DNA of 64,000 nt from contig CM049398.1 of assembly GCA_026929865.2 (NCBI GenBank), positions 20,435,501 to 20,499,500 on the forward strand, written 5' to 3'. A program made the position numbers and the translations under genes. Source of the DNA: Hyperoplus lanceolatus (taxonomy: Eukaryota > Chordata > Actinopteri > Uranoscopiformes > Ammodytidae). Positions 20,260-32,254 of the stretch are shown piece by piece. The notes beneath the pieces are model-generated. The model ran no database searches. It was not told the origin of the DNA and saw only the letters and a list, made by a program, of their open reading frames with translations. Every line of letters starts with the position of its first letter. Position 1 is the first letter of the stretch.

Positions 20260-22883
20260 AAGTCTACTCGCACGAATGTGATAGGAGATGAGGAGATAGG
20301 CCTACTATCTCATTTAGACACAGAGAGAGGAGTGATGCACAACACTACTTAGAAGGCTCTACATTAACACACGCCACAAGCTGGTAAATGGCTATTTATT
20401 CATAGGCAATTAAGTAGCCTAGTTGAGTCCACCCGCCACTTTGGCTGGTGAAAGACGTGTGCTCGGGATTCTGTGCTTGTGCGGCGATTCTAGTGTCTAA
20501 GGGGCACTTTACACGGCCACGTGAAACGGTGCATACGCAGAAATATTCCCGCGGATCCACTATATCATTTACATGAACACAGCAAACGCAGGCATGAAAC
20601 CGCAGGTTTTTGAGATCACCTCCCAGGGAGGATTTTTTGGAAAACTTTACGGTTTTGGTTTCTTGTAAACACCGAAACCATGTCCCCTGGTAACGCTGAC
20701 GTTACGGCTCCACCCTCACACATGCGTAGTATATAACATTTGCTGTCAAAACACCCACAAGCGAGTTATAAAGTTAGAAGACAAAATGAACGGTGTCTCC
20801 ACGGCACCATCACTGTGATCAGCGGAGAGTGATGTGCAGGGCTAAAATGTAGGCTATCACTCGCCAATTTAGTCCAAGCGATTACCGCAGTAAGTTATTG
20901 AGACCACCCGCCACTTTGGCTGGGGAAAGAGTTGTGCTCTGCCTGTTTTTCTAGCTAAATAAACGTGTGTCACTTCTATATGCCAGGGACACGGCTCTCT
21001 CTACATTTAAAAAACACTATCAGCGTGCAGCGGTTAACTTAGGCTACTGTTCAACAAAAGGAGCATTAAGGCTACGGCTTCACAGTAATAGCATTTCACT
21101 GGCTAAACATTAATAGCATTTCACTGGACACAAAACTGGAAAACTGTCACGTTAGTTAGTGCCCCTAATAAACTTCACCAACGGTAAAAAACGGAAGGAC
21201 ACGGCTCTCTACATTAACGCAGTCAAGTTAGCGCATGTGCAAACCGAACATTTCCTGTGCCCCTTCACATTAAAGGCATGTTTCTAGCCAAACGTGAGTT
21301 TACTTTTATAAAAGCCGATAAGAACAGGAAATTAGCGATCAAGAGCCCCACAGTGCTCTAGCTTGAAAGGCAACTGAAAAAATTCACAACAAACTATTTA
21401 ATTGATCCTAAATTGTACAAATATGTATATTAGTTCATAGGCTATGTCCAATGGTTTAAAGTTTGGTTTTAATTAAAAGGAAATGTTCTAAAAATGATTG
21501 TTATTAATAAATAATGGAAATAATTCTGAATCAGCAAAAATTGCTATTGGCAGGTTAAATCTTTTGTCTATATTGCAATCATTGCACCCCTATTCATTTT
21601 TCTACAATTATAACTGAACAATAGGATATAATATTGATTGAGAATCTCACATGAGACCAAGATAATATGCTCAAAGGTAATTAGAGTGAAATGCAAGGGT
21701 TAGGGTTATGCAGGGTTATGCTTCAATCATACTTTGTGTGCTACAAAAAAAAATTGTGCAACTGAATTTTTTTGCTTGCTAGCACCAGTGCTACCACTTT
21801 AAAAAATAAGCGTACAGCCCTGGGTTGATAGCTTACATGTTTTCATTAAACAAGGCCAAACCCTGTATAGCATGTATTAATTGCAGCAAATAAGTCTTTT
21901 TTTTTTTTTTTTTTCGAAATCATCATATGATTTGTAGTGGACAGGCAACTTGATGGTTTCGAAGCACGTCATGGCCCTTGGATGAGTGCCAAAGGCCACC
22001 TTCACGATCAGCTCCTTGGGCGGAAGCTCCCAACTGACCCAGAACTGAAGAAGTGTTTTTAGTTGATCTGAACAGGCTGTAAAAAAATATTAAAAAGTAA
22101 GTAAAAACCTCCGAAACACCCATATACTTCACACACTTATAGGGGAAGCTATGTTTAAAATACACACCTTGTTCAATAAAGTTTCTGAGGTAGCCAGTGA
22201 CCTCAGAAATGGCCTCAATAGTGACGTCGTCATCCTCATCGTCAGAATCATAATTTGCAGGTGTGGGCCATGTTATTTGTGGAAGGATCATCTACAAACA
22301 CAGGGCATAGTCTCACGACTTATTCATACTTAGGAACAATAATAGGAGAGTAAGTATTTCAGAAGAGTATTTATAATAGCTTTTGATGAATGATGAACAT
22401 AAATAAATCTTTACCTGGGGTGTGATCTGTGCCTCTTTCTGTGTAGGGAAAAGGAGCTGTTTCACATCCGGTCTTCCTGAAAGAAGTGGCCAAATTCCAG
22501 TGTCCTTAAGTCTCCTTCTTAACTGCTTTATTTGCCTTGAAGCTCTCCCCAGAACCTGTATAAAACAGCATTGCACGTCTGGTTAAAAGATAACACCAAT
22601 ATTATTAAGATCACCAAATTATGTCAATCTAAAATGTGTTTTTACAGTATACCGCATGTATGAGCAGCTTCTCTTGTAGCCACTTCACGTTGGTGGTAGT
22701 TGGAGTGGGAAGATCCCAAGCCAAACAAAGGTTGGTGACACAGTCGAGCTGTTCACCTTTCAGTTCAGTATGCTCGGTCAACTTCAGATGGATAGGAAAT
22801 AAGAGGCAGGAACAAAGAGTACAGTGAAAGAAAAACTAATGAATTAATGTCACACAGGTTCTAATATATCCCAGTTAAACTTA

Positions 22884-23037
22884 CGTGCTGAATTGTATCT
22901 CGTATGTCCAAATCCGGACAGTCTTCAATTGTCACTGTGGCAGTGTCAATAAGGCCACCACGTGCTGAATTGTATCTCGTATGTCCAAATCCGGACAGTC
23001 TTCAATTGTCACTGTGGCAGTGTCAATAAGGCCACCA
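22884..23037. repeat. 77-bp tandem duplication inside the HECT domain exon
   Basis: 22884-22960 and 22961-23037 are identical. The unit covers the end of exon 13 up to the splice donor base. Because 77 is not a multiple of three, it shifts the reading frame if both copies are retained. Confidence 0.95.
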
Positions 23038-25032
23038 CAGACAACATGTGAAATGGCAGGGCTCAGACCAGGGAACGCAGGACCACCATAAAGTAGACAA
23101 TGCCCCATCATTTGCCCTGCCATCAGGAATAGCTCACTCTCAATCATGACAGCTGAGTTGGCAGGGACCAAGTGGTCTGTTTGACCCTCGAAGATCTTTG
23201 TGATTGGACCGTTTCCTGGTTAAATCATACATTGATAATCACTTAGAATTTTCACCCTCCGCATTTCTAATTTGAAATTTTAGAGAACAAGTGTGGTATA
23301 AGAACTTACCAAGATTTATTTGAAATCCCGTCCTTAGCTTCATCATGATTGATGACATGACATGTTGGTTGACGCCAAGACCTACAGCAGCATCACCTAT
23401 GGGTAAGATAGAAATAATAGCATTAACAATTTTCTAATTTAAAAACAGATTTATTTTCTTAAAAAATTGAAAGACCAAAAGTACCCCAAGTTTTTTTAAA
23501 TTTACCACATTAAAAAACATACACTTCACCTTCAAGCCGGCATGTTAGTGGAGACGCCCACTCGACATTGCTGCGCTTGTAAAAGGTCATATAAGACCTG
23601 TCCTGCTCTTCCTGGTCTTTCCTCAAGTCCACGCTAAATCTGCTCTCTTCAGAACTGTTGTTCCTGTGCAGGAGCTCTTTCGTAAATATCCAGACAGCTC
23701 TTGTCGGATCTGCAGCAGTCCTCCAATCTAAAAGGGAAAAAAACATTTTCTGTAGTTAGTGTGTAAACCTAGCATTTCACCCAAAATCAGGAATAAAAAA
23801 AATGCAAATGTAGGGGTAAGTAGAAGGGATATAGTGGGACATGTTCCAAAAAGGAGAAAAAGATTTAGGTGGAAAAAATTAAAGAGGAATAAAGCTACCT
23901 CACCTTCCTCTGAGCCATTCACCGCGGTGCCAGCCGAAGTGCCAGCAGAAGTGCCACTGAGTGCAGGCAAGATTGTTGTGATGCCTTGCAGGGAGGAGGA
24001 GGGGTGGATAAGGGGATCTGGGTTGATAGGGGGATCTGTATTGAAAAGTGGATCTGGATGGAGGAAGAGTGGAGAAGTGGATCTGGGTGGAGGGGGGGAG
24101 CCGGGTGGAGAATTATCCTGGGTTTCCTGTAGTCATTTTTAATATTTATTTGATCAATTACAACTAAAAATAATGTATGAAGGCATATACTACTTTTAAT
24201 AATAAATATTACATTATATGTCACTTGTCATTGACATTACCATATCTGATGAGTTTTGCCATTGCGTGGCAGAGACTCTGAAAAATATCTACAAAGATAA
24301 AACATTTGCACTGTTATTTTCAATCCCCTAAAATACTATTTTAATACATAGAAATGTTGTGCTCATAGCAGTAGAAACTTATGCAAACTTAGCTTTTAAT
24401 GTAGCTCATTTAATGTTCTTAACAGGATTAATAATACTGTACACATTACATCGTGAGCCAGTACCTTGGCTTTTAGGACCAATGTTTATATAGTTGCACT
24501 TGTAATACTTAAAAAAAAAACTTACGTCTGGTGTACCGGCATTCACCCATTCTGCGTTGTCAAATTCCTCCTATTTGAGAATGACAATGAATTTCAAAAG
24601 AAGTCTATGGCAAAAGTGTATATTTTAAGATAAAACATTTAGGATCCTTACACAGTCAGGAGTTCCCTCAATGGTACCGGATGCACTGTCAGTGTTTCCC
24701 ACCAATGTATCATTCCGTGGCGGGCCGCCACACTTTCATTTTGCCCCGCCACACTTTCATTTATTTATTTTTTTGATATATGTATATTTTACTATTTAAA
24801 AAATATACATGTATACATTTCATTTGCAATGCGCGAGTTTCACTTGGAAACAATAGCATTTCCGCATAAAAATCTTTAACGTGTGATTCGCGCTGTGATC
24901 TCAAGAAACAATATTTCCTTCAATCATGGACGTATTATCAAAGCGCCGCTTGAGGGATCGAGGCTTCAATCTCCCCGAGTCAATCAGCCCCTCCCCCTGC
25001 GGTGTCAACACGCACTGTGACTGTATTGCCGT

Positions 25033-26261
25033 TGAACACTCTAATTTTTTCAAAGTAAACGCTTCGGTCCCCGCGGGACACTCAGTTAAGAGCATCGAGG
25101 GGGCGCCGAGAGGCAGGGGCTGGGACAGACGGTAGCTCGCCTCGCGGCGGACCGTCAGCTCGATCCCGAGATCCAACTACGAGTTTTTTAACTGCAGAAA
25201 CTTTAAGATACGCTATTGGAGCTGGAATTACCGCGGCTGCTGGCACCAGACTTGCCCTCCAATGGATCCTCGTTAAAGGATTTAAAGTGTACTCATTCCA
25301 ATTACAGGGCCTCGAAAGAGTCCTGGGGCCTATCCGAAAACTTTTTTTTGCATAGGAAATTTCCTTTCCTATCGAGATGACCCGGAAGTGCTCGGCAGAT
25401 AGGTGATCCGAATAACCAAAATGCTTAGGAAAGGCATAGGAAAGGAGCCTCGATTCATCCTTTAACCCTCCTTTAGCATAGGTTACTCCTGGCTAACCTA
25501 TGCTAAAGGAAAGGAGATAGTGGTATCCCATAATCCTTTACGGTGGCAAGATTTAAAGCAACAGGCCACCGCCGGAGTTTACCGACTCTACACGAATACG
25601 AGCGAGAGGTAAAACAGAAGAGAGGAGAGGAGAAGAGAAGAGAGGAAGATTTAACTCGGCTAAAACAAAATACTCCCCCCCCCCCACACACACAGGCTAA
25701 AGATAATAAAGAACTCATAAAAGACCAACATCATAATAGTTATTTTCGTAGCACATAATTTACACCATAAGAAAATAAAATACCAACTTCACATTTAATG
25801 AAGTTACTGGGGGCAGTTCATTTCAACATCAACACAAGTGTAGCCTCTTTTTATTCCACATGTGAATTGGGATATATGGGAGTGATTCTCACTCTGTTGG
25901 CGACAACCTGATTAAAATCAATATGAAAAGAACGCATGGATCAAACGAGCGCTTGTTGTAGTCAATTTTCGGAGAATAGTGTAGTTTCACGCGACTCACG
26001 TCAGCAATACTCGCCGTCGCGCAATGACGTCGGTTAGGAAAGGTGGAGTCGAATTCATTTGAAACAACGCTGTCCTTTCCTATGTTCGATAGGAAGCACC
26101 TTTCATCTCTCCTTAACCCCGATGACGTTTTGGGGTTAAGGCATAGGAAAGGAGGCTTATAGGTAAGGAGATTGGACTTTTCGGATAGGCCCCTGTATTG
26201 TTATTTTTCGTCACTACCTCCCCGAGTCGGGAGTGGGTAATTTGCGCGCCTGCTGCCTTTC
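25033..26261 (-). pseudogene. 18S rRNA fragment, second transposon copy (split)
   Basis: The minus strand has the same 18S region as copy 1, including the complement of GTGCCAGCAGCCGCGGTAAT at about 25225-25250. It retains AACTCGTAGTTGGAT, closer to canonical 18S than copy 1 at that point. The MITE 25326-26192 splits it within TCTTTCGAGG...AGGACTC. It is not a functional rRNA gene. Confidence 0.9.
25326..26192. mobile_element. MITE with GGGCCTATCCG termini
   Basis: Perfect terminal inverted repeat GGGCCTATCCGAAAA / TTTTCGGATAGGCCC. Flanked by CTG at 25323-25325 and 26193-26195, a 3-bp duplication confirmed by the intact 18S sequence GAGTCCTGTATTG. A 3-bp target suggests PIF/Harbinger, but the canonical TWA is absent. 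The interior is rich in palindromic AGGAAAGG/CCTTTCCT motifs and has no coding capacity. Confidence 0.8.
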
Positions 26262-29022
26262 CAGCAGAGCACCCTCTGCTGAAAAGAATATTGTGAGCTA
26301 TCCTTCGTGATTGTAGTCACAGTTATTTGAGTACTAGTAATTCAACAATCTAATAAAACAAAAGGGCGCTTTTGTTCACTCTTTTGAACCACAGGTTACC
26401 ACCACCTTTGCTTAATTTTTTTGATGGCTCAAATGTGTATCATAGAAAATTATTTATTCATTAACCATTGATAAGTGTGTTAAACTCCATCTTAATCACC
26501 ATTTATATAGGAATAGTGTTCACCAAAGTACACCAGATTTATGCATTTAACATTTAAAAGGTACAAAATTTTCTTCCGGGGGAGCATAACCCCGGACCCC
26601 CCTAGGGGGGTCGGGGTCCCCCCCCCCCCACACACACTTTCAAAAAATTCTGTGGGAAACACTGACTGTCATTGTCACTCTTAAAAGAAATAGTAAAGAT
26701 GTTGTGTCATTTGATAGTATAGTATCACCTGTCCATAATCAAGTTTACATATCAGATGGATCACCTCCAAAAATTATATTTTAATAACTACTAAATGGAA
26801 GGTATATTACCACGAAGGAAATTGGAGCATCTTCAAGGGAGGAATCTGAAGACTCGTCTGAATTCTCTGAATCCTACATTTACAAAAGTCATTGCCATTA
26901 ACATAGGTATCCCAAAGGTTTTTATATTTAGTTATCATAGGTACCCTTTATGTTACTTACATTGGCAGTCGAATCCTTGTCCAAGGGTTCCTTTGGAGCA
27001 TATTATGTCGTTATTACATTTTGTCAAAAGAAAAAAAACTTAATTTAGTATTGAAAGTGAATATTTTACAGACCTTTGGCCGAATATAAATCGCCGATCT
27101 GGTTGACCTGGCCATTGCTTTCAGAGCAATCTCCGATCTCTCCCCAATCTCCAGTGTGTGGATATTTCTCTGGCAGTCTACCCGGCAGAAATCGAATTCC
27201 CTTTTTCCCAGTTTAGGGAATGAAGTCCCAATTGCAGACAGCAAACACGCTTCACTGTTTGTGAGTGCAATTGGGACCTTCATTATCGGGTCAGCTGCAA
27301 AAAAATCCAAGGAAAATATTATAAATATTTTGAAAAGAAGCTATAAGATAATAATGTCATATACAAATTGATTTCCTGTATTACATTTTTCATAGGAAAA
27401 CAAACAACATCATATTTAATTATACTGTATGTCTCCAGGTGTTTGATGTTCACATGAACAGATGCCATTACCGTTATGGCGTGAATAAACTGTCATTTGG
27501 GGATCAAAAAGAATCCCCATCTTTACTGTAGTCCTCAAGCTATAAAGAGATTTTAAATGTAAAAATCACATGTATGGAAAAAGACATTTGCAGATTAATA
27601 GGTGGCAGTTGATGGATATTTGCTATTAGATTACATGAATAACTAATCTGTCCCAGTTTGTTTTTAACACAGAGGCATCCTATATGGTAATATACATTGG
27701 TGAGGGGACATCCAAGAGTAACAGAGCATGATTCAATTCACTCTAGAAACAACTCAGAGTGGAAACTTACATAAGTGTGGCAGCTGCTGACGTCTCATTC
27801 TGACATTCCCCACTCTGTTGTTCACATGAGCTGTTCATAACAATGTGAGAGATGACATACTGTTGTACAAAAATGTTCTAAAATAATAGGTAAGATAATG
27901 TTTTTGAAAATCTATATTCAAACCATTACTGGCACAATTCATTTTAAGGTCAAAACATACTAAAAGAAGGCCTATCTCTGTCCACAAGACAGAAAGTGGA
28001 GCTCAAGTGATTGCAGGGGAAATTCCAGTTGGCATGTTCTGCATTGCTCTTTCACAACCTTGCACAATTAGAATGTTAGAAAAACTTACATAGTGAAGAA
28101 AATTACAAATGGCTATTAAACAACATTATTGGACAATAACTACCATTTGGTCATTCATAGCTGGCATCTCTCCAGTTGCTTTTAACTCCGCCTGAAGAGG
28201 AACGATATATGCAACAGCCCGATTCAGTCCACTTTCTGATCTGAGGAAACTGATGCTATAACCATCTGGTGGCATACTCAATTCTACCAACTCCCTGCTT
28301 CTGCTGCACCGCATTAGTTTAAATCCTCCACCATACTGCAATAAGGGATATATTTCTGACAGGCGCTTAACCAGGTCTACATGGGCCCCCTCGTTATTTT
28401 CAAATCTAATCATTTTCTTTCCAAGGCCAAGTCGTTGTAATTGAATTGTTGTCTGAAGGTCTGGGACTTGGCTACTCCCTGGTTTCGCCAAACAGAAGGA
28501 CGCATGCTCCCAGGGCTTCTTTTTGTTTTGCAATCGGCCGCCTGTGCAATATGGTTGAAAAAGCCTAGAGAGGGAGGCTTGGGTCCCACATGCCTGTCGG
28601 TAGGTGTGGGAATTAGCTGGATTAAAATTGGTGGCACTTGTAGATGGTTGGCTGGAATGGGTGTCGTCCCTTGATGCAAATTGTGAAGAATTAGTTGAAC
28701 ATATGGAGGAGGGGGTGGTAATGTTTCTATCTGCAGATGAGGCACTTGTAGATGGTTGGCTGGAATGGGTGTCGTCGCTTGATGCAAACTGTGCAGACAG
28801 TATCTGTGCCACCTGCTCCAGCAGCTTTGCAGCCTCCATACTACAAAATCTGTGTTTGGAACAAGGAGAGAAAGAGGTTGTTCCAGTTCGGACATCATTT
28901 TTGCATTTGCAAGTATTTGACATTGGAAATGTTTGCCATTTAATTTGCGATAATTAGAAGCAGAATTTATAAATGTATTTTAGGATTTATATATGAATGA
29001 CATATATAAATATAAAAATATA

Positions 29023-30661
29023 CAGTATCTCACAAAAGTGAGTACACCCCTCACATTTCTTCACATTTTTCTTTATATCTTTCCATGGGACAACACTGAA
29101 GAAATGACACTTTGATACAATGTAAAGTAGTCAGTGTACAGCTTGTATAACAGTGTAAATGTACTGTTCCCTCAAGATAACTCGACACACAGCCATTAAT
29201 GTCTAAACTGCTGGCAACAAAAGTGAGTACACCCCTTAGAAAAAATTTACAAATCGGGCCCAAAGTGTAAATATTTTGTGTGGCCACCATTATTTTCTAT
29301 CACTGCCTTAACCCTCTTGGGCATGTAGTTCACTAGAGCTTCACAGGTTGCAACTGGAACCCTCTTCCACCCATTTATGACAGCATCACAGAGCTGGTGG
29401 ATATTAAAGACCTTGCGCTCCTCCAACTTCTGTTTGAGGATGCCCCAAAGATGCTCAATAGGGTTTAGGTCTGGAGACATGCTTGGCCAGGCCATAACCT
29501 TTACCCTCAGCTTTTTAGCAAGCCACTGTCGTCTTGGAGGTGTGTTTGGGGTCGTTATCATGTTGCAATACCACCCTGCGGCCCAGTTTACGAAGGTTGA
29601 GTGCACGTGGTCAGCGTCGTACACAGAGGTTGGCTTTGGAAAATAGACGTATGAGTGCTGCCAGCATTGCTGAAGGGCTTGAAGGGGTGGGGGGTCAACC
29701 TGTCAGTGCTCAGACCATACGCCGCACTCTGCATCATACTGGTCTGCATGGCTGTCATCCCAGAAGGAAGCCTATTCTAAAGATGATGCACAAGAAACCC
29801 CACAAAACGTTTGCTGAAGACAAACAGACTACGGACATGGATTACTGCAACCATGTCCTGTGGTCTGATGAGACCAAAATACATTTATTTGGTTCAGATG
29901 GTGTTAAGAGTGTGGAGCGGCAACCAGGTGAGGAGTACAAAGACAAGTGTGTCTTGCCTAGAGTCAAGCATGGTGGTTGGAGTGTCATGGTCTGGGGCTG
30001 CATGAGTGCTGCCAGCACTGGGGATCTACAGTTCATTGAATTCTAACATGTACTGTGACATACTGAAGCAGAGCATGATCCCCTCCCTTCATAAACTGGG
30101 CCGCAGGGCAGTACTGCAACATGATAACGACCCTAAACACACCCTCCGAACGACCACTGGCTTGCTAAAGAAGCTGACGGTAAAGGTTATGGACTGGCCA
30201 AGCATGTCTCCAGTCTTAAACCCTATTGAGCATCTTTTGGGCATCCTCAAACGGGAGATGGAGGAGCGCAAGGACTCTAATATCCACCAGCTCCTTGATG
30301 TCGTCATGAATGGGTAGAAGAGGGTTCCAGTTGCAACCTGTGAAGCTCTAGTGAACTACATGCCCAAGAGGGTTAAGGCAGTGATAGAAAATAATGATGG
30401 CAAAACAAAATATTGACGCTTTGGGCCCAATTTGGAAAAAATTTCTTAGGGGTGTACTCACTTTTGTTGCCAACAGTTTAGACATTAATGGCTGTGTGTC
30501 GAGTTATTTTGAGGGGACAGTACATTTACACTGTTATACAAGCTGTACACTGACTACTTTACATTGTATCAAAGTGTCATTTATTCAGTGTTGTCGCATG
30601 GAAAGATATAATGAAATATTTGAAGAAATGTTAGGGGTGTACTCACTTTTGTGAGATACTG
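29023..30661 (+). mobile_element. rearranged fold-back Tc1/mariner element
   Basis: Termini CAGTATCTCACAAAAGTGAG and complement, flanked by TA (29021-29022 and 30662-30663). The left about 570 bp (29023-29592) is an inverted copy of the right end (about 30092-30661), including transposase 3' coding sequence. The whole can therefore fold on itself around a central piece (29593-30091) of the transposase gene. Ordinary members have inverted repeats of some 200 bp that stop before the gene. Confidence 0.85.
29593..30420 (+). pseudogene. Tc1-type transposase, 5'-truncated and frameshifted
   Basis: Begins inside the DNA-binding region (RRTQRLALENRRMSAASIAE, then PVSAQTIRRTLHHTGLHGC). It contains LWSDETKIHLFG with the first catalytic Asp. 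A small deletion near 30040 shifts the frame between FIEF and NSNMYCDILK. The next frame holds LQHDNDPKHT (second Asp) and SPVLNPIEHLLG (third acidic residue, Glu). A stop at 30316 follows VVMNG; homology continues as KRVPVATCEALVNY. The N-terminal helix-turn-helix is missing. The minus-strand frame at 29247-29624 is the duplicated, inverted 3' part, not a separate gene. Confidence 0.85.
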
Positions 30662-30822
30662 TATATAAAATATAAATGACATTTAAATAATGTTAAATAA
30701 AAAGTTACACAAAAATATTTGTCCTGTTTAAAATAAATACAAATCAAAAACACAAATATATTGTTTAAAACTATTTAGATAACCTTCACAAATAATGTAT
30801 TTGCATGTTGTTACATGTAAAT

Positions 30823-31302
30823 CGTCACCCTCTTAAAATAACGGCCTAAGTAATTTTTTTAGTGTTTTCAGGAAACACAAAAAACTTAACCAAAGATTGA
30901 ATATATGATATTCATTAATAATTTCACTCAAACAGGTTCTGTCAAAAGATGACTCTTGACATTGTAATAACAATTTCTGTCAATTATGTAACATAATAGG
31001 AATAAACCCTTTATATTAATGTTTAACTTGTGACTTAAGCCATTTTACACACTTGTGAAATGTCCTCGACAAAAAAAATTAACAGTAAATTTTGACTTGG
31101 GCAAAATAAAATGGCCTAAAACACACTCTTGACATTCTGGTAATATGGTATAATGGCCTATGTCAAGTAAAATCACATGATCTGTTCAACTGAGGATTTA
31201 GGCCATTTTACCAGAGGTGGCCAGCATCATGAGGAGATGATTTAAGCAAAAAAATCATTTTGGCCAAAAAGTGACTTAGGCCATTATTTTAAGAGGGTGA
31301 CG
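30823..31302. mobile_element. MITE with CGTCACCCTCTTAAAATAA termini
   Basis: About 30-bp terminal inverted repeats: CGTCACCCTCTTAAAATAAC at 30823 and the complement ending GAGGGTGACG at 31302. AAAT sits just outside both ends, a possible 4-bp duplication. Inside, the motif (A)GGCCATTTTA or its complement recurs at least four times (about 31040, 31110, 31150, 31200), with related copies near both ends. No coding capacity. Superfamily not assigned. Confidence 0.7.
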
Positions 31303-32254
31303 AAATACAAACTGTTAAACTTGCATTTAAAAAAAACATTTGATTTTTAAAAATGTCTCTATTTGTGTGTGAACTCGTTTGCAACATGAATATGTGAATT
31401 CCTGAGTCTCCCCTGTTGTCGATGGAATCAGTGAATGCATTTTTTTTCATCTGTTCGCCTGTGTTCACGCAATAAAAAAAGAGAAAAAAATTAAAAGGGT
31501 GCGATCTGTAGCCAATCGGATGTCTCCCTCGTTTTTTAGCCAATCACATGAGTGCAGTCCCACATGTGTATCACACATGGACCTATTAGGTCACACCACG
31601 TAGATGACAGGTCAGAGGTCAGCCTCAACATGACGTCTGATGGTGGCTACGCCAGTTCATGTGTAAGAGAAAATGTATTTCCGAGCGTTTATATATACGC
31701 TTCAGTTATGAATTAGTGTTACGTTACTGATGTTGCATCACGAATGCTTTTGTTTACATTATATCACAAAAATCACCGTAGTTGGAGAATGACCCACATA
31801 CACACGTCTGATTCCAACACACACATATATAGCCTACACGCCAGTATATACAATCTTTGAACACTGCGACAGCTACCGGAAACTTTAAGGTGGGCCATTT
31901 TATTTCATGTTAGTTGCCGTCGTGATTAATTCAATCCACCTTAAAATCACCGCGGGCCAGCCGGGCACAAAAGCAACTCTCGGAAGAATTGTAGTTTAAA
32001 ACGAATATAAGTTTAAAACGTTAACTATGACGTGTAACTTATTAAACGTGTTGCGTTTTGATCTTGATCATGGACCTATAAAGATCGTTGGATTATTATC
32101 AAATATATGTTCTTATTATTTTTACTTTAGTTTTGATCATTTTAAGTGTTAATGTACTGTGGGAAAATTACTAAGAGAACAAAAGGAGGGAGGGAAAAAA
32201 TCCCTGATTGAAAAAATGATTTCAATCTGTTTTTTTTTTTTTTACAATTTTACA
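31303..32254. other. giant-element core, non-coding
   Basis: No exon recognised. The segment near 31510-31640 has two CCAAT boxes and a TGACGTC-type site and is less AT-rich than its surroundings, so a promoter is possible. Its direction is unknown. Confidence 0.35.

Larger units (their letters stand above)
19164..21822. mobile_element. hAT element (non-autonomous) hosting an 18S-bearing element
   Basis: Termini CAGGGCTGTAC at the left and GTACAGCCCTG at the right form a perfect 11-bp inverted repeat. The perfect 8-bp duplication GGTTGATA lies at 19156-19163 and 21823-21830. The right terminus is just 25 bp from the stop codon of the HECT gene, so the insertion is in that gene's 3' flank. 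No transposase is visible. Internal direct repeats include TAATAGCATTTCACTGG twice near 21086 and 21110, and CACCCGCCACTTTGGCTGG at about 20431 and 20906. The element at 19204-20259 is inserted near its left end. Confidence 0.9.
24690..26664 (-). mobile_element. 18S-rRNA-carrying hAT-type element, copy 2, inserted in a HECT exon
   Basis: Inverted relative to copy 1. Termini CAGTGTTTCCCAC and GTGGGAAACACTG, flanked by the direct repeat ACTGT at 24685-24689 and 26665-26669. Removing it joins a continuous coding exon of the HECT gene (DNDS before, ASGTIEG after, minus strand). The 18S part (minus strand) spans about 25033-25325 and 26193-26261. It is interrupted by the MITE at 25326-26192. Confidence 0.88.
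21846..28923 (-). pseudogene. HECT-domain E3 ubiquitin ligase-like gene (fish G2E3-like), 17 exons, disrupted
   Basis: Exons by GT/AG junctions: 28923-28144, 27823-27773, 27539-27472, 27294-27073, 26990-26961, 26873-26811, 26679-26665 plus 24689-24652 (split), 24570-24526, 24277-24241, 24126-23904, 23727-23530, 23396-23310, 23215-22885, 22781-22653, 22555-22415, 22291-22168, 22076-21846. Exon 1 has a duplicated DDTHSSQPSTSA segment and the motif LLQYGGGFKLMRC. Exons 13-17 make the HECT domain: LLYGGPAFPGLSP, EDCPDLDIRDTI, NLCLAWDLPTPTTTN, IWPLLSGRPDVKQLLFP, and the catalytic-Cys motif MTCFETIKLP; it ends TGFGLV. HECT ligases pass ubiquitin from an E2 to substrates through that Cys. Breaks are a transposon in exon 7, a 77-bp duplication in exon 13 and an A18 run in exon 17 that shifts frame. 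The start may instead be the ATG at 28836. Multicopy fish relatives are annotated G2/M-phase E3 ligase-like. I infer it is cargo of the giant element. Confidence 0.85.

Noticed and set aside
29247-29624. Separate minus-strand Tc1 transposase gene of 125 codons
   Set aside because: It is the inverted duplicated 3' end of the same fold-back element, lacking the start and first catalytic residue.
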